Assembly (NCBI RefSeq): GCF_000224145.3 | Contig: NC_020176.2 | Location: 3,121,826-3,185,825 of the forward strand | DNA: 64,000 bases | Direction of reading: 5' to 3' | From: Ciona intestinalis | Taxonomy: Eukaryota > Chordata > Ascidiacea > Phlebobranchia > Cionidae | Shown here: one piece after another, positions 47,532-58,751 of the stretch | Position numbering within the stretch: position 1 is the first letter of the stretch | Layout of the letters: each line of letters starts with the position of its first letter | The notes under the pieces: generated by a model | What the model was told of the DNA's origin: nothing | What the model saw: the letters and a program-made list of their open reading frames with translations, nothing else | Databases searched by the model: none | Program-made: the position numbers and the translations under genes

Positions 47532-49752
47532 TTAGCATTCATCATCACTGTGAGCGCTTTTTTGTTTCAATTTTATTTCCGTTTCTTCTTCGGAAACTAA
47601 AAAAGAAGTGTAATTTTTTATTGTTAATTTAATATTAAATTTAGAAAGCTTTGCTTTAATCACAAGTTATATGTTTAACCTTTCATTTTCGCCCAGTTCC
47701 GCTCCACTCCAGAACCAAAGAAGAAAAAGAAAATCGAACCGAAGAAACCGAACGCTCCGTTTATCCAGAACATAGTTTGCCATTGGCTGATAGATGTCTA
47801 AGAAAGATTGTACAATGAAAACGGAAAAAAAACATCTGCTTTATCCAAATTATAGAAATAATTTATTTGGATTAAAAGTTATATTTTATAATGCACCTTA
47901 TCTGTGATAACTAAACCAGCTGTGAGAGGCCCGAGAAAGCCGGGTATAGAGGAAATGGTGTTTGATATTCCAAAAATCACTCCAGAGTACATAGGTGCGA
48001 TGTCTACCAGACTTGATAGGTGTGCCGAGACTATTAAAATACCGGTTAAGATATAATTTTTGCTTATTATTAAATAAATTACATATACACCCCCTGAGAG
48101 CCACCCCAACACCAAAGAGAACCACAGCGGTCGTACTATCAGTGGCACAGTAGCATGCAGTTATCATAAAGATATTCAGGAAACTGAGTGCAATGATCGT
48201 GTTTACTTTGCGAGCTGCAGAAGTACTTATCCATTTCCGTTTTCGAGCAGCGTCGGTTATGTAACCTGCAAGAATGCTTACACCAAACTGAGCTATGTAC
48301 GGAGCTGTCATTACGGCTCCACTCTGCCAAATTAAAACAGCGTTAAAAGATATATTGTTAAAATATTACAAAACGTACCTTAAACACATTGAAATTAAAT
48401 ATCTTAGACATGAAAGTTGGCAAAATAGCATTGAAAGTGTAGCCACTCCAATTGTCGCAGAAATGGGCAACAAATATTGCCCACACACTGCGTGATTTCA
48501 TTATTGCTCCCCAAGGCACGTTTTGGGATTGCATGTCCTAAGAATCCACCATGCAGGAGTTAGTTTTTCTCGAGTGACACAAACAGAAGAATGCATTGTA
48601 ATTATTACCTTAAGAGTAAAACCGATGCTATTTTCTATGTAAGCAACTTCTGCTGCAGTTATACATCTGTTCGTGCGTGGTGAATCAGAGACGATTATTA
48701 TCCAAACCACTGACCAACCAATTGTGACACCGCCTTAAAAAAAACGCTGTTAAGCTATGAAAATTGACTTAAAAATTTAACCAGCTAAAACTGTTTTGTT
48801 TGAGTAGTTAAGTGTTTATGGTAGAATTTGATCCAAATCAGAAATATTTAGGAACAAACCTAGTATATAAAATACAGCTTCCCAGCCCAGGGTTTCAGAG
48901 ACATACCCAGCAAAGGGATAAACGAATCCAATTCCGAATGGAACTCCGGATAGAGCGATAGAATTTAATATACTACGCTCGAGGGGTGGCGCCCAAGAGC
49001 TCCAGCAACATTGATAAGCAGGGACTGCAGCTCCCTGCGAGATAATGCATTAGATTATACGAGCTATTATTAAAGTCAAAAAATACCTGTGTGAAGCCGA
49101 TAAGTACTCGGCAAGCTATAACGAGGGGAAAGCCAGTGTAAGCTGCGATAGGAGTCGCAATGCTTAAAAGGGCAGAAATAAATACTGGTAACCCGAAAAC
49201 TATCGGGAAGCCGAACTTATTTCCGAGCCACCCGCCCAAAATGCTAGTGCAAATATAGCCGTAAAAGTAGGAACCAAGAAACAGTCCTTCTTGGTCGCTG
49301 CTCCAATCAAAACCTTCCGATTTCCCGACAGTCGAATTCACCTATGCTCGAAAATTAGAAACATTTATGAAAAACGGGTAAAAAATGGTATAACCTTCTT
49401 TAAAATTTAACCCAACTGCGCTACACTAAATATACGTTTTTATACAATCGATAAAACTTAACGTACAACAGGCATCAATGTGCTACATACCGCATCTGTG
49501 ACATTGTTCTCTGTATTGTTCCAGCGCACCATCGACAAAACTGTGACGTTTATACAGTTTCGTAAACAACCGATCAAAAAGTAGCCCATAAAACCAAGGG
49601 CGGCAAGTACGTATCGTTGACGGACAAAACAATTCCTCCGTGGTACCTTTCAGTTTTAAAAACTGTTAAAACAGCTTTATAAGAAGTGCTTTACTTACCT
49701 CGTGTGTAAAAACTACACTTTCACTTGACTTTGATGGTTCTTCGATAGTCAT
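47532..49752 (-). CDS. SLC17-family transporter, paralog 2 of 3, complete
   Basis: Ten exons in phase: 49699-49752, 49491-49646, 49087-49341, 48860-49034, 48609-48733, 48379-48537, 48083-48323, 47897-48030, 47680-47797, 47532-47596; 493 residues. It starts MTIEEPSKSSESVVFTHE. Same landmarks as paralog 1: WNNTENNVTDA, FDWSSDQEGLFLGSYFYGYI, ACRVLIGFTQGAAVPAYQCC in TM4 (Gln again), SSWAPPLERS, TDAARKRKWISTSAARKV, VDIAPMYSGVIFGISNTISS, TMFWINGAFGFFG, and the acidic tail VSEEETE...SDDEC. Introns are shorter than in paralog 1 and carry no MITE. Coding exons are nearly identical to paralog 1 over long stretches while the introns have diverged. Confidence 0.92.
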
Positions 49753-50874
49753 TATAGCTTATAACGGTAGGCTACCTTAACAAGTGCTGATCTTAATCTT
49801 GTGATACATGCGCTAGCTCTACTCTCAATTGCGAACCTTTTTTTAACTAATCGAATAAGATAGTGGTAAAGAACCCTAGCACACAAGAAATGGTGCGGCT
49901 ATCAGTTTGTTTAGCAAACAGTGTTTCATCGCCTATTTATTCTATTGCGTGGAAGTAAACTTACACGCATGATGCACAAATTATTACCAACTAAGGTATA
50001 ATTACGAAACCTAATTTGGGCAGGCATGTATACCGGTTCGTTGCACATGCGCCACTGCTTTTCTGTTGCACTAGGATCAACACTGCATTCTACATTTCTA
50101 TAATCAATGATTCTGGTGATATAGCGCACGAAAGGCGTAAATAGGCCTATCTCAGAAAGCTGTCAATATTGTGATAGTGTTATTCTGCGGAATATAAGGG
50201 CTGATTATGCCTACAGGCTACAGTTATGTATATATATCATTATTAGTTAGTCAGATGATACCCCTTTGAGTTGTTTAATAAGCTATTTTTTCAGGGTAAG
50301 TATAACATTCAGCGGGTAAAATATAGTCCTTACATGCAATATGATGTGTTACATTACAATTGTTGACTTACAAGTTTTCTTTTAAAGTTTGCGTTTTATT
50401 GAACAACTGGTCGCACAATTTAATTCAAGTGGTAATAGCCTAATGTCACAAACTCTGTTGATATGATTGCCCTAACAAAAGCCTAAGCTTTATTCCACTC
50501 TTTATTCACATTTATACAATTTACGTTTTTTGTTATATTTGTACACCTCCAAAATGTTATCTAGAGAATGCATTATTGTGCTTAGCCTATACTTTTATTA
50601 ATTCGAACAAATGCGTAACTTGTAACAATTTCTCTTTTTTATATCTTTCTAGTCGCGAAACACGAATACATCATAATTTTTTTTAATAAGGTAGTTTAAA
50701 AAGACATTGAAGAAAATATCACCCTAATACGTAAACGGAAAAAGACAGCGCTGACCAGGATTACATCTAGCGTAGTAAGATAGCAAAACACCCATTGTAT
50801 TTTAGAGTAAGGTTTGTTTAGCTAAGAGACAGTGAGACACAGTGTTGAACAGCACAACAACCGTGAATGCAAGA
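49753..50874. other. Intergenic between SLC17 paralogs 2 and 3
   Basis: About 1.1 kb holding the promoter of paralog 2 and the 3' flank of paralog 3. The 3' flank (about 50690-50880: GACATTGAAGAAAATATCA, ACAGTGTTGAA) is homologous to that of paralog 1 at 40450-40620 (GGATTGAAGAAAATATCATC, ACAGTGTTGAAATAG). No gene. Confidence 0.5.
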
Positions 50875-53452
50875 TCAGCATTCATCATCAGTTAGACCAC
50901 TCTTCAGGTTTGTCTTTAGGTCTGTTTCTTTATCGGAGTCTAAAAATGACAACTTTAATGGTGTGATTGTTCGTGGTAAATATAAAGCAATACGTTAGTT
51001 GTCATATAGCTTATATAGTAGAGTGATGGGGAAAACGGGACACCTTAGCACATAATATGGAAAATATTCTTAATGCGATTTAAACAATTAGCAACGGGTA
51101 ATGTGAATCGTGAGAACCTCGTTTAATATTTCTTTAAATGTTCAAATTAAACGAGAAAATAAAATGAAAACGTGCCCCATCTTCCGCCCACTCTACTATA
51201 CAACAGCATGTGCTATAATAAAAAAATACGCAAATTAATACCTTCTTCGACAGGTATCTTTAAAGATCCAAATAAACTAAGACTGGATAACGTGAAGGTG
51301 GTGTGCTTGAACAATACGAGAATACGTTCAAAGTCTCTATACCTTTTATTTGCGCCCATTTCCGCTCCACCTCAGACGCAAAGCAAGCAAAGAAAATCGA
51401 ACCGAAGAAACCGAGCGCTCCGTTTATCCAGAACATAGTTTGCCACTGACCGATAGATGTCTAGAACATTATACGAAAACCTTTATTTTGCTTTAACTAA
51501 AAAAATAGTGAAAGTGTTACCTTATCTGTGATAACTAAACCTGCTGTGAGAGGCCCTAGAAAGCCAGTTATAGAAGCAATGGTGTTTGATATTCCAAAAA
51601 CCACCCCGGCATACATGGGTGCGATGTCTATTGGGCTTGAGTTGTGTCCAGCATCTATTTATAAAAGAATACGAATAAAAAATTAAGTTTTATATTAATA
51701 GCAACAATATTACATGTAAATCCTCTGAGAGACATTCCGACGACAAATAAAACTATGACAGTCGTACTATCAGTGCAGTAGCATGCTATGATCATAAATA
51801 GATTCAGGAAGCTCTGTGCAATGATTGTGTTCACTTTGCGAGCTGCAGAAGTACTTATCCATTTCCGTTGCCGGGCAGCGTCTGTCATAAAACCTGCAAG
51901 GATGCTCACAACAACCTGGGCTATATATGGGGCTGTCATTACTGCTCCACTCTGCCAATTTAAAACAGCGTTAAAAGGAATATTGTTCAACCATTACATT
52001 GCCTATATACCTGAAACACATTGAAATTAAATATCTTAGACATGAAAGTTGGCAAAATAGCATTGAAAGTGTAGCCACTCCAATTGTCGCAGAAATGAGC
52101 AACAAATATTGCCCACACACTGCGTGATCTCATTATTGCTCCCCAAGGCACGACTTGCGATTGCAGCATGTCCTGCAAATTCACCTGACGTTGTTCATTA
52201 GTGTTTTAAAAGTGACGCATATATAAATACGTTTATATAGAAATAATTACCTTAGAAGTAAAACCGATGCTCTTTTCTATGTAAGCAACCTCTGCTGCAG
52301 TTATACATCTGTTCGTGCGTGGTGAATCAGAGACAATTATTATCCAAACCACCGACCAACCAATTGCGACACCGCCTTTGTGAAAACACTATTATGCTAC
52401 CGAAAATAAACTCTCAATTAAGACAAATTACGACATTTTTTAAGCTGCCGTGTTTGAAAAAGTGAACTTCTTTACAATTCTATTTGACCCGTTTAAAACG
52501 TACATAATATAAAATTAAAACACATACACAAACCTAGTATATAAAATACAGCTTCCCAGCCGAGGGTTCCGCAGATATAACCCGCAAAGAAATTAGCGAA
52601 TCCTAGTCCAAACGGAAATCCTGACAAGGCAATGGAATTTAACAAACTACGCTCAAGAGGTGGCGCCCAAGAGCTCCAGCAACCCTGGAAAGCACAGACT
52701 GAAGCTCCCTGGAACAAATGACATGTTAAGAGAGTTATTGCGCAGTCGAGTCAAACATCGTTACCTGTAGCAAGCCCATAAGTACTCGGCAAGCTATAAC
52801 GAGTGGAAAGCTAGTGTAAGCTGCAAAAGGAGTTGCAATGCTTAGAAGGGCGGAGATAAAAATTGGTAACCCGAAAACTATGGGGAAACCGAACTTATTT
52901 CCAAGCCATCCGCCCAAAATGTTGGTACAGACGTATCCGTAAAAGTAGGCGCCGAGAAATAGCCCTTCTTGGCTGCTGCTCCATTCAAAACCTTTAGATT
53001 TCTCTATGGTTAAATTTATCTGCAATGGTTGGAAATTAAAAGCATTTGTGAACGAAACAAAAACAATAACATAATTCTCCTTAGGAAAAGAAGAAAACTC
53101 TTACAGTAAACATGCACTTTTTATGTTTTCGCGATCGATAACAAGTAACGTACAACAGGCATTAATTTGCTACATACCGCATCTGTGACATTGGTCTCTG
53201 TATTGTTCCAGCGCACCATCGACAATACAGTGACGTTTATACAGTTCCGTAAACAACTGATTAGAAAGTAGCCCATACAACCAAGGGAAGCCAGTACGTA
53301 TCGTTGTCGGACATAAAACTTCTTTCGTGGAACCTTTTAGGGTTTAAATAATATTAAACTCAGCCTTTCTGATAGGACCAAATGTTTCAACTTACACCAC
53401 GTGGAAAACTCACATTTTCACTTGACTTCAGTGGTTCATCGATATTCATCAT
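50875..53452 (-). CDS. SLC17-family transporter, paralog 3 of 3, complete
   Basis: Ten exons in phase: 53396-53452, 53178-53333, 52765-53019, 52534-52708, 52251-52375, 52011-52172, 51714-51951, 51521-51654, 51343-51460, 50875-50939; 494 residues. It starts MMNIDEPLKSSENVSFPRG. TM4 reads ACRVLMGLLQGASVCAFQGC, followed by SSWAPPLERSLLNSIALSG; then CDNWSGYTFNAILPTFMSK, TDAARQRKWISTSAARKV, PIDIAPMYAGVVFGISNTIA, and TMFWINGALGFFGS with a changed TM12 (FFACFASEVERKW). The tail ends TDDEC. It is the most divergent of the three: one residue fewer in exon 7, one more in exon 6 (DMLQSQ). All splice sites are canonical. Confidence 0.92.
51014..51200 (+). repeat. MITE, complete diverged copy in SLC17 paralog 3 last intron
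   Basis: TATAGTAGAGTGATGGGGAA, ATGCGATTTAAACAATTAGC, CGTGAGAACCTCGTT, and CATCTTCCGCCCACTCTACT then ATA. Lies between exons 9 and 10 of paralog 3; other paralogs lack it at this place. Confidence 0.8.
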
Positions 53453-56400
53453 AGCCCTGCTCACCAAACAGTGGTCTTGTGATATATACTCTGCAAATTT
53501 AATTGGGTCATTTATTCTAACCAGGTGGCAAGATTGTAAAGAAGCTTAGCGCGTACTTTTACCTACCTTTCTTATTCAATTGCCCACATGCTATAGTAAA
53601 CCTACAACTAGGACGCTAATTTTCCAAAAACTCTCAAAAATCAACAACATAATACTAATTCCCAATAAAGGCTATACATAACAAAACGTGTAGTCACGCC
53701 GGGGAAACTTATGAATGTAAGGTAAGCTATGCTCAATTAATATGTACGTTCCCAGCAACTGAATTGCTGCACCCTTACAACAACACTGTAGACTGGGAGT
53801 TTAGTAGATCCTGACAAAATGCTGCTAACATCATTTACTTCTAGCATTATTGCGCTTGAGTGAGCAACACGAAGTGCTTGTACTCACCACGTGCAATTGT
53901 TGGTAACAAGAGTTCATCAATGGCCTTTGAGCTTATAAGTTATAACGATCTCTTTTATGAGGGTTTCAAGAGACCCCTTACATGCAATATGATTGCACTT
54001 CTACACGAATTCAATCTATTTACTTTAAGTTTGACACGCGGCTTTGCATTTGATTAGGTGAGCCACATAAAACCAACAGCCAGTGACACAAACTATTTTG
54101 TTATGATTGCCAGCATGAATCGTTACTAGCTTAAATAAAGCTCAGGACACTATTGCTCACATACATACAGGTTTATTATAGATCTACCCTATACGGCTAA
54201 CTCCCGTGTCTGTATTTACAACAACAAGGCTTTAATAACTAACCTACTTTCACCGTTCCACGACTGCCTTTAAACCGAAAAAATAATCCGTATTTTAAGT
54301 ATACTTGGGCATATAAACAACGTGTGAAAAAATGCCTAAATGGTGAAGCGCATATCTGGTAAAGGCATATTGCTGTCCAGCGCATGACCTAATTTTAACG
54401 GGTCAATATCACAGAAATAAAAAAGAGTAGAACGCGCAACTGCCCCAAAAACGTGATATATTCTTTTTTCTATTCACGTGGCCGCCAACTCCGTCCCCAT
54501 TTCGCTTGGTCTCCATTGTAAAAGATAGGCGCATAGTAGTTTTAAGAGGTTTTAGCTGTTTATTTCAAAAACTACACCAATTATTCAAGTTTATTAGGCT
54601 AGTTTAGTTATTTGGTAGGTTAACGCTTACAGTTTACCACTTGTTTGGGAAATTTAATTATTTAATAAATTTAATTAAAAACCTTCAAAAAACGGATTGT
54701 TAGAAATATATACATATTAGAAAATAGTTGTTTTACTTTATGACTTGAAATCAAGTCAAAACACGAAGAAAACTACATAAAACGCCCTCGACTCCATTGA
54801 CTACAATGGTAAACGGGAACGACCCGCAAAAGAGAAAGAGTGTATCACCTCTCTCCTTTACCGACATTGGAGATGCGCGTTCTATTCTTTTTTATTTCTG
54901 TGGTCAATATACATATATAGTGGGGTGGGGAAAGATGGGACACCTTTAGCACAAAATATATAAATATTCTGGTCGTGTTTTAAACAATTAACAACGGGCT
55001 GTGAAAGTCGTGAGGACAAGGTTTTATAATTCCTTGAATGTTCTTTGTTTACCAACAAAATGTACGAGAAAATCGAATGAAAAGGTGTCCTATCTTCCCC
55101 CATCCTACCATACAAAATTGTGTAATTGTGTTTCTGTTCTGCATGGTTAAATAAAGAACAATTGGTGTGCTGCAGGTTCGAGTAATATGCTTGAAAACTT
55201 TATCTTTTTATATCTAAAACAAGGAAAGGGAATGGAAAAACCAATATTTCAACGGAAATCATCTGAAACTTAATGCTGGTCTCTAACTAGTATAGCCTGT
55301 TAAAACGTTTAAGTAATATTAAACTGAAATCTGATTAAACGTAACTATGTGTTGTTCTAAACAACAAATAGAAAAGTGCTGACTGTCAAGCAGTTCTTAT
55401 TTAACGTGTCTTAGTCAAGTTATTTCCTGCAATGCACAAATAAAACCTATATGTTAACACCAAGAACCGCCTAACAGCTGTTAAGCGGCTCGTGTGCTGG
55501 ATAAATCACGGACATTAGGGCGACGATAAAGTATTTATAGTAGTCACACACCTGTCATAAAGACCACCCAGGAAAAGGACAATAATTGTTGACCCGCGAT
55601 TCGAATTGATATAACACATTGCACAAGCTAGCCATATACTACGCATGTTGGGGAATCCCCCAAGGCAAAAGAAACTTCTTTATACTTGGTTACACAGTAA
55701 ACACAAATGTACACATACTGGTACACGTGACTAAGTCACATCACAAATAAGTCTTATTTAACACTGACATGCAATATTGATAGGTACAGTTTAAAATATT
55801 AGATCTAACTTAACCTATGACCGTATATGTTATTGTATTGGCAAGTTTGTTACTTACATATGATATCATTTATTAATCACCTTAATATATTACAAAGCAA
55901 ACAAATATACTTATAAATCTTAACAACTTTATCGTAAAACTTAAAAAGATTAAACACTACTACTCACTGCATGGTAGGTAGTAAGGTAAGAAAAATTGAT
56001 CGTAGCATCAAAGTTTCGATGTAAATAATAAATTTTTAAATTTTTTTTCTTCATTGTTTAAGTGATCTGGTAAAGGAATGGACCTGTGGAATATTATGGG
56101 TCTCTGGATTAGTAATGCAAACCAGATATAAAGAGAATGATAATAATATTATTAGAAATCATAAATTGTATTATATATTATAAAACTTACTTGGTTCATT
56201 AATAAAGTATGAATGCTTGAATAAAACAATCATCTTCAAACAAACAAGTATTTCCCAACTGTGTTTGCACATCTAAGGTTCCCAAATGTTACTGTTAGGT
56301 CTTGATATTTATCAAATACCTGTCAAGACATTTTAAATAAAAGTTAAAATAAAATTTCACAATGGCAGAGATTAAGTAGAATGTCTTTTAGTTACATGTT

Positions 56401-56776
56401 ATTGAAAATTATTTAGGAAACTAAACTTAAGAAAGTTTTGCTTATCATTTAAACTAAGTAATGTTATTATGTAGGTATTACATTAAATATAAACAGTTTT
56501 AAATATTTACGTTTGTTCCAAACAAAGAGTAAAATAATATTTTGCTCTGCAGTTGTGTTATAGATTGAGTAAACAGTAATAATCGTAAATCAATATTGAC
56601 TTGTTACACATTAAGTCATGAGTTGTACATGATTATTATTTCAGACGTTGAAAAATATTTCATGAAGTCTGATCCGGTGGACGAGCTATTGCTAAAAATA
56701 AAATATACTAAAATGATTTGCATTTTTAGAAATATTTACAACTGTTAGAAATTAGTTAGAAAACAATAGGCTAAAC
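53453..56776. other. Intergenic between SLC17 paralog 3 and the BTB-Kelch gene
   Basis: Divergent promoters at the two ends. The left part (53.5-54.2 kb) is related to the 5' flanks of the other SLC17 paralogs. One MITE at 54914-55112. The stretch 55400-56700 is very AT-rich with no ORF of interest. Confidence 0.5.
54914..55112 (+). repeat. MITE, complete copy
   Basis: ATATAGTGGGGTGGGGAAAG, GGTCGTGTTTTAAACAAT, GTCGTGAGGACAAGGTTTTA, TTTGTTTACCAACAAAATG, and AAGGTGTCCTATCTTCCCCC then ATCCTACCATA. Confidence 0.88.
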
Positions 56777-58751
56777 ATGACTGATTCTGTGCATTTACTT
56801 TCCAATAAACATTTCGAATTTGTAATGGCAATGTTAGGCAGGTAAATTAACTACTACATTATAAAGATAATAATTCAGTACATGTTATATGAACTGTTTA
56901 CAGTTTTGTAAAATGTAAATAATATTTGTAGGTAATTTTATTTTAAATTATGAGTAATGTAGTGTAGAATTGTTAAGTTTATGACAATTGAGTTCTAGTG
57001 TTTTACACGCTTTATTTTAGACAAAGGCTTAATCAGCGGTACTGTGATGTTACACTGGTAGTTGAAGATCAAAGTTTCCTAGCACATCAAGCTATTCTTG
57101 CAGCAAGCAGCAAATACTTTGACACAATGTTTTATAGTCAGGTTTAAAACATTATTTAAATATTATAATAAGCAAATATAATTTTAAACCTGTAACTTGG
57201 AGGAGTATTATATATAAATAAATACATTGATATACTGCTTGCTTCTTTAGCAGTTCTTTATGTAAATAAGATTTGTTTTCAGATGAGAGAACAGTTCAAA
57301 AATAAAATTCAAATAAAAGAAGTGACAAAAGCTGCAATGACACAAGTGATTAACTTTATTTATACGAATCAAGTTTCACTCTCAAGTGACAATTTTTATG
57401 AGGTTTTACATGCAGCTTCACTTATGCAACTAGAAGGTGAGAACTTTTTATTTTATTTTAAAACTATTGGTACTTTAAACATTTTAAGATAAAAATATTC
57501 TTATAGATCTTCTGGAACTAATCATCAAATATCTTCATGGTGCAATCACACCCAAAAGTTGTTTGCACTATCGTCAAATTGGAAAGTTGTATTCTCTCCA
57601 TGATCTGGTTGCAAAATGTGACGAATGTATTCAAGAGAATTTTGATGAAGTTTCAGTTCAAAAGAAGTTTCTGGAAATTGAAGTTGACGCAATGGGAAAA
57701 TTTATGGCTTCAGATGAACTGATGGTCAGTAGTTGAATTTCCCAGTAAAATATTCTATTGGGTTTTTGTAAAATATTTGGCAACAGGTAAAATCAGAGGA
57801 AGGTGTTTACAAGATTTTGGTTGCTTGGATAAAACATGATCTTCAATGCAGAAAAAAATATTTTCCAAACTTGTTCAATCACTTGAGATTACAATATGTA
57901 TGTCTTGATTATTTGTCCAAAACCATCAGAAAAGAGGTATTTTTATATTTAAAATAATATACTCATATGTTTTTTACTTCTCTTTTGAACAAGGAACTTG
58001 TGCGTGAATTCCTTGTGCGTGAATTCAATATGTTTATTAAACTTGTTTGTCTCGCTTTAGTTTGCTGTTCCAAGGTTAACATTTACAACACAGTCAACAA
58101 AACATGGACATCAGGAAATAGCATGATAGAAGCAGGAGCTTCGTGTGCTGCTGTTTTTGTTGATGGAAAAATATTTGCTTTTGGTATATTGATGTTGGCA
58201 TCATTTATAGTTAATGGTACTTTAGGTTTAACTTCATTACTTTTTGTTACTTGACATTTAGGTCACAACCCAAATACTTTTACTGCAAAATACTTGTTTA
58301 AACAATACGTTTGTGTATAGTATTTAAATCAAAATGATCACAAATATAGGCGGTTTTGGGGAAAACAAAGCTCCATTATTAAGCGCTGAATTTATGAACA
58401 TTGCTGATGGAGTTTGGACAATGTTAAAGACAAACATTCCTTATCAACTTGGAGAAGCTACTGCATGTTGTGTGGGTGACTACATTGCAATGTATGGAAG
58501 GTAATGTGTTACCAGACATAAACGTCTCTGTTTTGTAAGCTCTAGTTAAAAACTGGGTCTCAAAAAATTCTTTTGAACAGGTTTTGGTTCTAATAACTAC
58601 ATAAATAAAAATTTGATCACTAAATCATATCATTATTAGTTCTACCCCTGGTCATGTTGCATTGTACAACATAAGGAATGGACAGTGGAAAACCTTTAAG
58701 GAGGAGGGTCAGAATTTATTTACTGGGAAAGGATGCTTGATGGCAACATAA
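56777..58751 (+). CDS. BTB-BACK-Kelch protein (KLHL-type), short form, complete
   Basis: Eight exons in phase: 56777-56841, 57021-57141, 57283-57436, 57507-57724, 57787-57936, 57994-58183, 58350-58500, 58640-58751; 386 residues. The BTB domain starts RYCDVTLVVEDQSFLAHQAI and LAASSKYFDTMF, runs through VINFIYTNQVSLSSDNFYEV and ends LHAASLMQLE. The BACK domain holds CLHYRQIGKLYSLHDLVAKC, KFLEIEVDAMGKFMASDELM and VYKILVAWIKHDLQCRKKYF. About two weak kelch-like blades follow (VNIYNTVNKTWTSGNSMIEA, SCAAVFVDGKIFAFGG; then WTMLKTNIPYQLG). Typical KLHL proteins have about 570-600 residues and six blades, so this one lacks most of the propeller. BTB-BACK normally binds Cullin-3 and the propeller recruits substrate for ubiquitination; with so few blades, substrate binding may differ. 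Which KLHL it is cannot be told. Confidence 0.82.
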
